Below are positions 8,911 through 18,235 of a stretch of DNA of 43,711 nt, one piece after another. The stretch spans positions 1 to 43,711 of the forward strand of contig BDUA01000051.1 in assembly GCA_002897715.1 (NCBI GenBank), given 5' to 3'. Position 1 is the stretch's first letter. Each line of letters opens with the position of its first letter. A program made the position numbers and the translations under genes. This DNA is from a bacterium BMS3Abin01. Its GTDB lineage: Bacteria; Actinomycetota; Thermoleophilia; BMS3ABIN01. The notes under the pieces were generated by a model that was given only the letters and a program-made list of their open reading frames with translations, searched no databases and was not told the origin of the DNA.

Positions 8911-11497
8911 GTTTTTCACCGAGAATGGACACCAAAGCCGGCCCAGTTCGTCGCTGGTCCCAGCAGGGGACCCCAGCGTCCTGCTCACCACCGCCGGCAT
9001 GCAGCAGTTCAAGCCCTATTTCCTGGGCATAAAGGAACCGCCCCATCCGCGACTGACGACCTGTCAGAAGTGTTTTCGCACCACTGATATCGACCTGGTG
9101 GGCAAGACCGCCCGCCACCTTACCTTTTTCGAGATGCTGGGCAACTTCTCGTTCGGGGATTATTTCAAGGAGGGCGCCATCGATCTGGCCTGGCGTTATT
9201 CAACCGGGGTGCTGGGCCTGGATACGGACAGGATATGGGTGACGGTCTTCGAGGGCGATGACCAGGTGCCTGCCGATGACGAGGCGGGCAATGCCTGGGC
9301 GGCGGCGGGTGTGGCGGCCGAGCGCATCGTCCGCCTGCCGGCCGGCGAGAATTTCTGGTCGGCCGGTCCCACCGGCCCCTGCGGCCCCTGCACTGAACTT
9401 TACTTCGATTTGGGAGAAGATGCCGGTTGCGGCCAGGCGGGCTGCCGTCCCGGTTGCGACTGCGATCGCTTCGTGGAGTACTGGAACCTGGTCTTCATGC
9501 AGTTCAACCGTGACGACGCGGGTATTCTTACGCCGCTTCCCAGGCAGAACGTGGACACGGGCATGGGCCTGGAGAGGATCACGGCGGTGATGGAGGGAAA
9601 AATAAGCGTCTTTGAAACGGACCTGTTCTCGCCGCTGATAGACTTCGTATGTGAAGCCGCGGGAGTGGGATATGGAAAAGATGAACATACCGATCGCGCT
9701 ATCCGCGTGCTGGCGGACCATAGCCGGGCCATTGCCTTCCTCGTCAGCGCCGGTGTGTTCGCGGGCAACGAGGGCCGCAATTACGTGCTCAGGCGGGTGA
9801 TGCGGCGGGCCATCCAGGCCGCATCGACCCTGGGGATAGGCGGACCATTCCTGGCCGGCATGTGCGACAGGGTTATCGAGATCATGCATGACACCTACCC
9901 GGAGCTGGGGGAGAACCGCAAGATGATTGAGGACTCGGTCACGCAGGAGGAGGAGCGTTTCGGCCTGACACTGGAACAGGGCAATACCATCCTGGCGCGT
10001 GCTATAGAGGACGCCCGGTCATCGGGCGCCGGGGTCATCGAGGGGGAGGTGGCGTTCCGGCTGCATGATACCTACGGTTTCCCCTTCGACCTCACCAGCG
10101 AGATCATCCATGACGAGGGGCTGGAGGTGGATGAAGAGGGGTTCGACAGGCTCATGGAAGAACAGCGACAGCGGGCCCGGACCTCGATGAAGACGGTGGG
10201 CGCCGAGGAGCGTGAAGCGCTGGCCGAACTGGGGCACCACGCCAGGGTCAAGACCGAGTTCGCCGGTTACCGCAAGAACGAGTTGCACACATCCGTGGGC
10301 GACCTGCTGGAACTGGACAGCGGCCGCATAGCCGTCAAGCTGAGGGAGTCGCCTTTTTATGCCGAGTCCGGCGGCCAGGTCTCCGACTCCGGCTGGATAC
10401 ATACGGACGACGGCAAGGCGGTGGTGGTGGATGTGCTGGCGCTGGACGGCGATCAGGTCATCCTGGCCGAAGTGGAAGAGGGAAGGCTGGAGGCCGGTGC
10501 CCGCGCCAAGGCGATGATCAACCGCGTACGCCGTCACGCCATCGCCTGCAACCATACGGCGACCCACCTGTTGCAGCACGCGCTGAGGGGTCTGCTGGGG
10601 GAACAGGTGCGCCAGACCGGTTCCTTCGTGGGCCCGGAGAAGCTGCGTTTCGATTTCAGCCACGGCGGCGCTTTGAGCCGTGAGGATCTGTGCCTGCTGG
10701 AGGATATCGTAAACCGCAAGATCATTGAGAACCATCAGGTCAAGGCGTTCACCACTTCCATAGATTACGCGCGTGACATGGGCGCCATGGCTCTTTTCGA
10801 CGAGAAATACGGGGAGTTCGTCCGGGTCATCGAAGTGGGCGATTTCAGCCGGGAGCTGTGCGGCGGCACCCATGTGACGCAGACGGCCGAGATCGGCGCC
10901 TTCAAGATCCTGTCGGAGTCGAGCGTTGGCGCCAATATCCGACGCATCGAAGCCATAACGTCCAGGGAGGCCATCGATTACCTGCGGGGTCGGGACGCGG
11001 CCATCGAGGCGCTTTCGCGGAGGCTGAAGACGGAGCCGGAACGGCTGGAGGCGGTGATCGGGGAGATGGAGGAAGAGCTGGCTGGACTCAGGGCCATGGC
11101 CCGCGATGCCAGCCGGCAGAGGGTTGCCGGCGAGAGCCGCCAGCTGGCGGAGCAGGCTGATGACCTGGATGGCATAAAGGTCCTGGCGGCACAGGTGGAA
11201 ACCGGTTCACCGGAAGAGTTGATGGAGCTGTCCGACCACCTGAAGGAGCAGCTGGGACCGTCGGCCATCATGCTGGCCGCGGACCAGGAGGGGAAGGTGG
11301 TTATGGTCGCCAACTTCGCCGATCAGGCTGTGGACCGGGGAGCCCGGGCCGGTGATCTGATAAAGGAGATAGCCCCCGTAGTCGGTGGCAAGGGCGGCGG
11401 CAAGGCGACCATGGCCCGCGGCGGCGGCGGCGATGTGGCAAGCCTGGACCAGGCCCTGGACACGGCCCGCGAATGGTTCAAGCGGAAACTGGCGTAA
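8876..11497 (+). CDS. alaS: Alanine--tRNA ligase
   Basis: 873 aa from TTG: [51 protein letters not shown]...; editing domain [11 protein letters not shown]; C-Ala domain. Confidence 0.98.
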   Translation: [873 protein letters not shown]

Positions 11498-11511
11498 ATA
11501 TATCACTCATC

Positions 11512-11949
11512 ATGCGTATCCTGGCACTAGACTACGGCCGCGTCCATACCGGTACCGCCATCAGCGATCCCACCGGAACGGTAGCGCGCCCCCTGGAAGA
11601 CGTTAGCGATGTGACGACGGAAGCCGGCCTGGAGAAGATAGCGGCGATAGCCAGGCGGGAAGGTGCCGCGCGCGTAGTGGTCGGCATGCCTGTGAGCCTT
11701 TCCGGCGAAACGGGACCGCAGGCCCGGGAGACCGGCCGTTTCCTGGAGTCATTGCGTCGCCTTCTTGATATCCCGGTTTCGTCATGGGACGAGCGTTTTA
11801 CCAGCAAGCTGGCGGCGGAGAAGGAACGGGATTCGTCCAGTTCCAGTCACAGCCTTGCCGCCTGCTACCTGCTTGAGAATTTTCTGGCGTCACGACAGTA
11901 CAAGAGCATGGCTGCGGACGAGGGCCGCGGTGAGGGCGGCCGCCGATGA
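11512..11949 (+). CDS. ruvX: Holliday junction resolvase-like RuvX/YqgF family protein
   Basis: MRILALDYGRVHTGTAISDPTGTVARPLEDV...GAARVVVGMPVSLSGETGPQARETGRFLESLR...VSSWDERFTSKLA. Confidence 0.93.
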   Translation: MRILALDYGRVHTGTAISDPTGTVARPLEDVSDVTTEAGLEKIAAIARREGAARVVVGMPVSLSGETGPQARETGRFLESLRRLLDIPVSSWDERFTSKLAAEKERDSSSSSHSLAACYLLENFLASRQYKSMAADEGRGEGGRR

Positions 11950-12944
11950 GATCCTGTTTCAGGATCAGGCGCGCCGTGGCTCTGTCGCTGATTGCGGCGG
12001 CGCTGACGGTTCTTGTATCGGCCGCCGTGTTTTCCTGCGGCGGTGAGCGTCGCGGTGGAGAGGCCACCATCTACATCAGCCCCGGCAGCAGCACCGCTGA
12101 TATCGCTTCCCGGCTGGTGGATGAGGATGTGATCGATGACCAGAAGGAATTTCTCAAAAAGGCGGCTGAGATGGGCGTGGACCAGAAGCTCAAACCCGGT
12201 ACTTATCGCTTCACCCGGGGCGAACCGGTAGAAGGGATCCTCGCGAAGCTGGAACAGGGTGAACAGGCGCCGGAGGCGACGCTGACCATACCCGAGGGCT
12301 TCAGCATCAATGATATCGCCACGCTGGTAGCGGCAAGGACCAGTATAAGCAAACAGGAATATCTGCAGGCGACCATGGTGGGCGGGCGCCGGCTGCCCCT
12401 GAATGGTTCCTCGGACGCTGGCAACCTGGAGGGTTTGCTGTTTCCCAGCACCTATGACCTGGAGCCGGACATCACCGCCGGCCAGCTGGTCGATATGCAG
12501 CTCGAGGCTTTTTTCAGAAAAACCGGTGATGCCGGCTGGAGCAACGCCTCAGGTCTGGGTCTCACCCCGTACCAGGCGCTCATCGTGGCCTCCATGGTGG
12601 AGCGTGAAGCCAGGGTGCCCGAAGAGCGGCCGGTGGTCGCGGCGGTGATTTACAACCGTCTGGCGGAGGGCATGAAGCTGGAGGTGGACGCCACCGTGCA
12701 GTACGCCCTGGGATACTGGAAGACGGAGCTGACGCAGGCGGACCTGGAGACCGACTCGCCCTACAATACCCGGCTGTACGGCGGGCTGCCGCCGGGTCCC
12801 ATCTGTAATCCCGGCCTGGATGCCATCGAGGCGGCGCTCAACCCGGCAGACGTGGATTACCTGTATTATGTGGCCACCGGCGACGCCGAAGGACACCATT
12901 TCTTCACCCGCTCCTATGAAGAGTTCCTGGCGGCCGGGAACTAG
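11946..12944 (+). CDS. mltG: Endolytic transglycosylase MltG (YceG-like)
   Basis: 332 aa; signal/TM, LysM-like part, YQALIVASMVEREARVPEERPVVAAVIYNRLAEGMKLEVDATVQYALG...SPYNTRLYGGLPPGPICNPGLDAIEAALNPADVDYLYYVA. ATGA overlap with ruvX. Confidence 0.95.
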   Translation: MRSCFRIRRAVALSLIAAALTVLVSAAVFSCGGERRGGEATIYISPGSSTADIASRLVDEDVIDDQKEFLKKAAEMGVDQKLKPGTYRFTRGEPVEGILAKLEQGEQAPEATLTIPEGFSINDIATLVAARTSISKQEYLQATMVGGRRLPLNGSSDAGNLEGLLFPSTYDLEPDITAGQLVDMQLEAFFRKTGDAGWSNASGLGLTPYQALIVASMVEREARVPEERPVVAAVIYNRLAEGMKLEVDATVQYALGYWKTELTQADLETDSPYNTRLYGGLPPGPICNPGLDAIEAALNPADVDYLYYVATGDAEGHHFFTRSYEEFLAAGN

Positions 12945-12954
12945 TAGTACAAAC

Positions 12955-13080
12955 TGTCATCCCGAGCCGTCAACGTGTCACCCGGCCGTTTAACCTTGTC
13001 ATCCCGAGCCGTCAACGTGTCACCCGGCCGTTTAACCTTGTCATCCCGAGCCGTAGGCGAGGGATCTGCTTTTCCGCCCT
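12955..13080 (+). repeat. 42-bp tandem repeat (2 full copies + 16-bp partial) fused to a dispersed intergenic repeat
   Basis: TGTCATCCCGAGCCGTCAACGTGTCACCCGGCCGTTTAACCT at 12955-12996 and 12997-13038, then TGTCATCCCGAGCCGTAGGCGAGGGATCTGCTTTTCCGCCCTGCC from 13039. Confidence 0.9.
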
Positions 13081-13090
13081 GCCTCCGCTC

Positions 13091-13819
13091 TCAGGGTTCC
13101 AGTCTCAGCTCACATCCCAGGTAAAAGCGGCACAGTTCGCGGATGCAAAGCCAGGTCTCATGGACGGCCTTTTCGCCGGCCTCCATCTGCGTGGCCTGTG
13201 ACAGGGGCTGTTCCAGAAGGACTCTCATCAGGCTGACAGTCTCCGGCGTGACGCTGAAAGCCTCACCCGGGCAACCGGGGCAGAGGACGCCACCGGTTGC
13301 GGCCGAGAACCGGCGCAGGTCTTCATCCCGGCCACAGACGGCGCAGCTGGCCAGGTGCGGCAGATACCCCGCCAGCAGCAACAGCTTAAGCTGAGCCCCC
13401 AGCGCCGGCGTCTTGAATGAGTGATCGTCGCCAGCGGCCGCCGCCGCCGTCTCCCGCAGATAATTGGCCAGGAGGTTGTAGGTCCGGGGACGGTGTTCCA
13501 GCTCCGGGATGGCCCGGCTGAACATGTCGATCACGGCGAGGCCGGCTTTCAGCGCCGCCGGGCGGTCGCGGATGACGGCATTGGTCTCGATGGTGTCGGC
13601 GCCGGTGAGCGTATGCAGGTTGCGGCCCTCGTAAAGCTGTGCCTGGATCCGCGAAAAGGGTTCCAGCCTGCCGCCGAAACGAGACTTTATCTTGCGCACG
13701 CCCTTGACAACCGTCGGCACCTTGCCGCGTTCGGCGGTAAGCAGCGAAACTACGCGGTCCGCTTCACCCAGCTTGTGACTGCCCAGGACGATGGCGTCGG
13801 TATTGTAAGTGCGGGGCAC
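13091..13819 (-). CDS. recO: DNA repair protein RecO
   Basis: GTG start: VPRTYNTDAIVLGSHKLGEADRVVSLLTAERGKVPTVVKGVRKIKSRFGGRLEPFSRIQAQLYEGRNLHTLTGADTIE...; zinc motif CAVCGRDEDLRRFSAATGGVLCPGC. Confidence 0.92.
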   Translation of the reverse strand: MPRTYNTDAIVLGSHKLGEADRVVSLLTAERGKVPTVVKGVRKIKSRFGGRLEPFSRIQAQLYEGRNLHTLTGADTIETNAVIRDRPAALKAGLAVIDMFSRAIPELEHRPRTYNLLANYLRETAAAAAGDDHSFKTPALGAQLKLLLLAGYLPHLASCAVCGRDEDLRRFSAATGGVLCPGCPGEAFSVTPETVSLMRVLLEQPLSQATQMEAGEKAVHETWLCIRELCRFYLGCELRLEP

Positions 13820-13823
13820 GGCA

Positions 13824-14078
13824 TCATCCCTGCTGGAACCGTGTGAATATGACCGTGCGGAAGCCCTTGTCGCCGGCACGGCGGGAGCAGGTTATGTACC
13901 AGTAGTAATAGATGGACTCGACATTCTCTCCTCCCGCCGACAGGTCACGCATCAGTTGCCGGGTCGGCTTGGATATCTCGCGCCACTTTCCCTCATGAAT
14001 GCAGCGATAGGCCTGCGCCGGTTCGAATGTGGCCACGTCCGGGTCGGGTCCGGCGGGTGTCTTGAAGACCATCACCAA
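13824..14078 (-). CDS. Small hypothetical protein upstream of recO
   Basis: 84 aa MVMVFKTPAGPDPDVATFEPAQAYRCIHEGKWREISKPTRQLMRDLSAGGENVESIYYYWYITCSRRAGDKGFRTVIFTRFQQG; 4 nt between its stop and the recO GTG; not antisense to a recognised gene. Confidence 0.5.
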   Translation of the reverse strand: MVMVFKTPAGPDPDVATFEPAQAYRCIHEGKWREISKPTRQLMRDLSAGGENVESIYYYWYITCSRRAGDKGFRTVIFTRFQQG

Positions 14079-14184
14079 CTAGCTGCGAAAAAGGGCGTCA
14101 CGCGAAAGGACCATCAAGGATTTACCTCACCGGTTGTGTTCACGGTCCTGCCAGTCGTCATCGTTGATGCGCGGACAGTTGTAT

Positions 14185-15093
14185 TCAGGCATTGTAGTCC
14201 TGCAGCCGGTAGACCGAGAAGGCCTTGCCGAACACCTCGTCTTTCTCGCCGGGAAGACTCACTATCTCCGCGGCACGACCGATCCCGGGGACCAGCCATA
14301 CGTAATCCCAGGTAGAGACGGAATCATTATCGCTGGTGGCCGTCACCCTGGTCTGCAGCAGGAAGGCATCGAATCGGCCGGCTGGTACCTCCAGGGTGTT
14401 ATAGGCGACGATGCGGTTCTCGGCGCGGATGTCGGTTACCCGGCCGTCTTCGGTCTGCTGGTAGATGTCAACCCACCGGTCGCCGACGGCGGCGGGGAAT
14501 ATCAGCGCGTGCGATGGCTGTGAGAAGACGACAAGGCGGTCGGCGCCGGCGTTGCCGTAGGAGAGCCAGGACTCAGCGTCCAGATCCTGGAAGATATATT
14601 TATCCTCCACCAGCGCCGGCTTCCAGGAAGACCTGACCACCATCGTAGCGTCGGGGAACCGGTCGGCATGAGGCGCGTCTGACTTGTCAACGGGAGCCAT
14701 GGTGAGGGTCAGGGCAGACGGTCCCCGGGTCAGGTCCCACGGGCCTTCCAGGTCGAAGTCCACCCGGGCGGGAGAACCGGTGGAGTTGGCGGCGAACACC
14801 AGCTTGGCACCGACCTCAAAGGGTAAGCTGGCGGCGTTGAGTACGGCGCCGGAGCCGACGGCGGCGCCGGCATTGACGAGAGGCGCCGGCTGGGCGACCG
14901 TATCGATGAGCGCCCTGTCCATGAGGTGTGATTCATCCTGTGTGCTCCCGCAATCGGATACCACCAGCACCAGCATGATGGAGAGGAGGATGACCAGGAC
15001 AGGCAGGCACACGGCTGTTATGGTGCGCGATGATGCTATCTTTTTCAATGAATTTCTCATTTTAACTATTCTATCATGCCGGCGGGAATACAC
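14185..15093 (-). CDS. Secreted/membrane-anchored hypothetical protein
   Basis: 302 aa; N-terminal hydrophobic anchor (ITAVCLPVLVILLSIMLVLVVSDCGS); beta-rich remainder (FEVGAKLVFAANST..., GDRWVDIYQQTEDGRVTDIRAENRIVAYNTLEVPAGRFDAFLLQTRVT). Confidence 0.7.
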   Translation of the reverse strand: MYSRRHDRIVKMRNSLKKIASSRTITAVCLPVLVILLSIMLVLVVSDCGSTQDESHLMDRALIDTVAQPAPLVNAGAAVGSGAVLNAASLPFEVGAKLVFAANSTGSPARVDFDLEGPWDLTRGPSALTLTMAPVDKSDAPHADRFPDATMVVRSSWKPALVEDKYIFQDLDAESWLSYGNAGADRLVVFSQPSHALIFPAAVGDRWVDIYQQTEDGRVTDIRAENRIVAYNTLEVPAGRFDAFLLQTRVTATSDNDSVSTWDYVWLVPGIGRAAEIVSLPGEKDEVFGKAFSVYRLQDYNA

Positions 15094-15131
15094 TACTGCC
15101 GATATCCAGCTCCCGGGCGCCCGGCCCGCCC

Positions 15132-15160
15132 TTGTTAAAAAGCCCGCCGTCTTGTAATAT
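15132..15160 (+). promoter_or_regulatory. Candidate sigma-A promoter for glyQS
   Basis: TTGTTA (15132-15137) - 17 bp - TAATAT (15155-15160), immediately upstream of glyQ. Confidence 0.6.
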
Positions 15161-15171
15161 TACTCCCCGCT

Positions 15172-16038
15172 TTGAACCACTATCCCAGCTTTCAACAGAT
15201 CATACTAACCCTGCAGGAGTACTGGGCTGATCAGGGCTGCGTTCTGATGCAGCCATATCATACGGAAGTAGGGGCCGGTACGTTCAACCCCGCTACCTTT
15301 CTGCGGTGTCTGGATGGCAAACCCTGGCGCGCCGCCTATGTGGAACCCTGCATCCGGCCCGCGGATGGACGTTATGGCGAAAACCCCTACCGGCTGGCGC
15401 ATTATTATCAGTATCAGGTCATCCTCAAGCCGGCGCCGGCGGATGTGCAGGACCTCTACCTCGATTCCCTGGAACGGCTGGGAATCGACCTGGCGGCCCA
15501 TGACGTACGTTTCGTGGAAGACGACTGGGAGGGGCCGACCCTGGGCGCGTGGGGCCTGGGATGGGAGGTCTGGATAGACGGCATGGAGATTACCCAGTTC
15601 ACCTACTTCCAGCAGGTGGGCGGCATCGACCTGGACCCGGTGTCGGTGGAGCTGACCTACGGCCTGGAACGTATCGGCATGTACCTTCAGCAGAGGAACA
15701 GCGTCTACGATCTTCAATGGGCGGAGGGCGTGACCTACGGCGACGTCTATCGCGAGGGAGAGGTGCAGTGGTCGCGATACAATTTCGAGGTAGCCGATAC
15801 GGAGATGCTGCATAGCCATTTCATCGATTACGAACAGGAATGCGAACGCTGCCTGGCTGCCGATCTGCCCCTGGCGGCATATGACTACGTGCTCAAGTGC
15901 TCCCATACCTTCAACCTTCTCGATTCCCGTGGCGTGATCAGCGTTACCGACCGCACGGGCTACATCGCCCGCGTGAGGAACCTGGCCAGGCGCTGCGCCG
16001 AGATGTACCTGCACCATATGGCCGGGGGGGTGTCCTGA
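15172..16038 (+). CDS. glyQ: Glycine--tRNA ligase alpha subunit
   Basis: TTG start; [89 protein letters not shown]. Confidence 0.97.
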   Translation: MNHYPSFQQIILTLQEYWADQGCVLMQPYHTEVGAGTFNPATFLRCLDGKPWRAAYVEPCIRPADGRYGENPYRLAHYYQYQVILKPAPADVQDLYLDSLERLGIDLAAHDVRFVEDDWEGPTLGAWGLGWEVWIDGMEITQFTYFQQVGGIDLDPVSVELTYGLERIGMYLQQRNSVYDLQWAEGVTYGDVYREGEVQWSRYNFEVADTEMLHSHFIDYEQECERCLAADLPLAAYDYVLKCSHTFNLLDSRGVISVTDRTGYIARVRNLARRCAEMYLHHMAGGVS

Positions 16039-18149
16039 TGGCCGGCCGCGACTTCCTCCTGGAGATCGGCGTAGAGGAGTTGCCGGCGGCGGCGGCTGCT
16101 TCCGCTCTGAGCCAGGCGGGGCCCGCGGCCAGGGAAGCTTTCGGCGCCCGGCGCGTACAGGTGGAAGAGGAGCAGGTTGATGTATGGGTTACGCCTCGTC
16201 GTATCGCTATATTCATCAAGTCCCTGCCGGAGGTGCAACCGGCGGAGGAGATCGCTGAGCGGGGGCCGGCGGCCGCAGCCGCTTTCGACGGTGACGGTAA
16301 CCCCACCCGGGCCGCTGAAGGTTTCGCCCGGGCCAAGGGTGTGGGGATAGATGAGCTGGAGATCAGGGAGCACCAGGGCAAGGAATTCGTGTTCGCCGTC
16401 CACCGGCGTGAAGGGCAGCCGGTAGCCGGCCTGATACCGGATATCTGCCGCAGCATCCTGAAATCTTTCAGTTTTCCCAAAACCATGCGCTGGGACGGCG
16501 ACGGTCTGCGTTTTCCACGGCCGGTACGCTGGCTGGTGACCAAGTTCGGCGAGGAGACTATCGAATACGAGGCGGCGGGTATAACCGCGGGCGGCGTCAG
16601 CCGGGGACATCGCTTCCTGTCGCCCGGCGAGGTAAGGATCGACAGCGCGGCATGCTACCGGGAGGCTATGGCGTCTGCTTTGGTGATGGTCGACCAGGAG
16701 GAACGCCGGCGTCTCATCCAGGAAGGACTGGCGGCCGGAGCCGGGGAGCAGCGCGCCGCTTTCAGTGACCCCGCAGGCGAGCTGGAGGAGGTTCTGTACC
16801 TGGTGGAATACCCCAGCGTCCAGGCGGGTTCCTTCGGAGAGGAGCATCTGCGGTTGCCGGACCGGGTGCTGGTCACCGCCATGCAGTCGCACCAGCGTTA
16901 CTTTCCCCTGGTAAACGATGACGGTTCCCTGGTGAACGGTTTTCTGTACGTCATGAACGGCGACCCCCGGCACGCGGAGTCCATCACCGCCGGCAACGAG
17001 CGCATACTGGCCGGTAGGATCGAGGACGCGGAGTTCTCCTTCGACAAGGATCTGGACGAGGGTATCGATGCCATGGTCTCCAGGCTGGCAGATGTGGTTT
17101 TCCATCAGAAGCTGGGCACCCTTGCCGACAAGACCGGGAGACTGAAGGCGCTGGTGGACAGCCTGGCACGTATGGTGGGGATGGAGAGTCAGGAACTCGA
17201 TGCGGCCCGGACGGCGGCGGCTCTGGCCAAGGCGGACCTGGTGAGCGCCATGGTGCAGGAATTCCCTGACCTGGAGGGATACATCGGTTCGGTCTACGCC
17301 GAGATAGAAGGATACCCCTCGAATATCTGCCGGGCCATCTCCGAGCAGTATATGCCCACGGCCGCCGGCGGCGACCTGCCGGATACCGGTCCCGGGGCGG
17401 TCCTGGCGATATGCGACAAAGTAGACAATATCGTTGGTGCTTTCTCCGTGGATGAGTCGCCCACCGGTTCGCGTGATCCCTACGGGTTACGCCGGGCGGC
17501 GGTCGGCATCGCCGCCATCGCTGAAAAGTTCAGCTTCGACTTCGATCTGGCGCCGCTGCTGGCAGCCGGCCACACCCTGTATATAGAACAGAAGAAGGAT
17601 GTGAATCGCAGCGCCGCCCTGATAGCGGACATGACCGGCTTTATCCTGGATCGAATCCAGCATCGCCGGATGGAGCAGGGCATGCCGGTGGAGGTGTTCG
17701 AGGCGGCGCGGGCCTCCGGGCAGGAGAACACCAACCGGCTGGTGGCGCTGGCGGAGGCGTTGGACCGCTTCCGGGCCGACCCCGCCTTCGAGGACCTGCA
17801 CACCGCCTATTTCCGCTGTTCCAAGATAGCGGCCAAGGCGGGGGAGGGGAGCGAGGCCTTAACTGTGGACCCGGGTCTTTTCCGGGAGACCGGTGAGCAG
17901 CGGCTCAATGATGAGATCGACGCTCTGGGCCGTAAGCTGGACGAACTGCTGAGCTCAGGTGAATATGAAACCGCCCTGGCGGCCGCCGCCTCCATACGTC
18001 CGGTCGTGGACGACTTCTTCGACGAGGTCATGGTGATGGCTGAGGACCGGCAGTTGCGCGACAACCGGTTGGCTCTGGTGAGGAAAGCGGCAGAGACCCT
18101 GCGGAAGGTTGGCGATCCCATGTGCGCCGCGGCCGCCCCCAGGGACTGA
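16038..18149 (+). CDS. glyS: Glycine--tRNA ligase beta subunit
   Basis: ORF 15897..18149 is open further upstream; likely start [24 protein letters not shown] at 16038, TGATG overlap with glyQ. Confidence 0.96.
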   Translation: MAGRDFLLEIGVEELPAAAAASALSQAGPAAREAFGARRVQVEEEQVDVWVTPRRIAIFIKSLPEVQPAEEIAERGPAAAAAFDGDGNPTRAAEGFARAKGVGIDELEIREHQGKEFVFAVHRREGQPVAGLIPDICRSILKSFSFPKTMRWDGDGLRFPRPVRWLVTKFGEETIEYEAAGITAGGVSRGHRFLSPGEVRIDSAACYREAMASALVMVDQEERRRLIQEGLAAGAGEQRAAFSDPAGELEEVLYLVEYPSVQAGSFGEEHLRLPDRVLVTAMQSHQRYFPLVNDDGSLVNGFLYVMNGDPRHAESITAGNERILAGRIEDAEFSFDKDLDEGIDAMVSRLADVVFHQKLGTLADKTGRLKALVDSLARMVGMESQELDAARTAAALAKADLVSAMVQEFPDLEGYIGSVYAEIEGYPSNICRAISEQYMPTAAGGDLPDTGPGAVLAICDKVDNIVGAFSVDESPTGSRDPYGLRRAAVGIAAIAEKFSFDFDLAPLLAAGHTLYIEQKKDVNRSAALIADMTGFILDRIQHRRMEQGMPVEVFEAARASGQENTNRLVALAEALDRFRADPAFEDLHTAYFRCSKIAAKAGEGSEALTVDPGLFRETGEQRLNDEIDALGRKLDELLSSGEYETALAAAASIRPVVDDFFDEVMVMAEDRQLRDNRLALVRKAAETLRKVGDPMCAAAAPRD

Positions 18150-18235
18150 AAGAGCGTTGGCGGCGTGGGTGTGGCCTAAAAACGCCGGTTACGATAAACT
18201 AGTGCACCCGTACCTGACTTCTTAGGAGGAGATGC

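Noticed and set aside
9401-9500. Cys-rich segment [16 protein letters not shown] in AlaS
   Set aside because: Normal feature of bacterial alanyl-tRNA synthetases as far as I recall.
12955-13054. Possible CRISPR array
   Set aside because: Units are directly adjacent with no unique spacers and only two full copies; no cas genes.
15960-17105. 381-aa antisense ORF opposite glyS
   Set aside because: Opposite conserved glyS; composition artefact.
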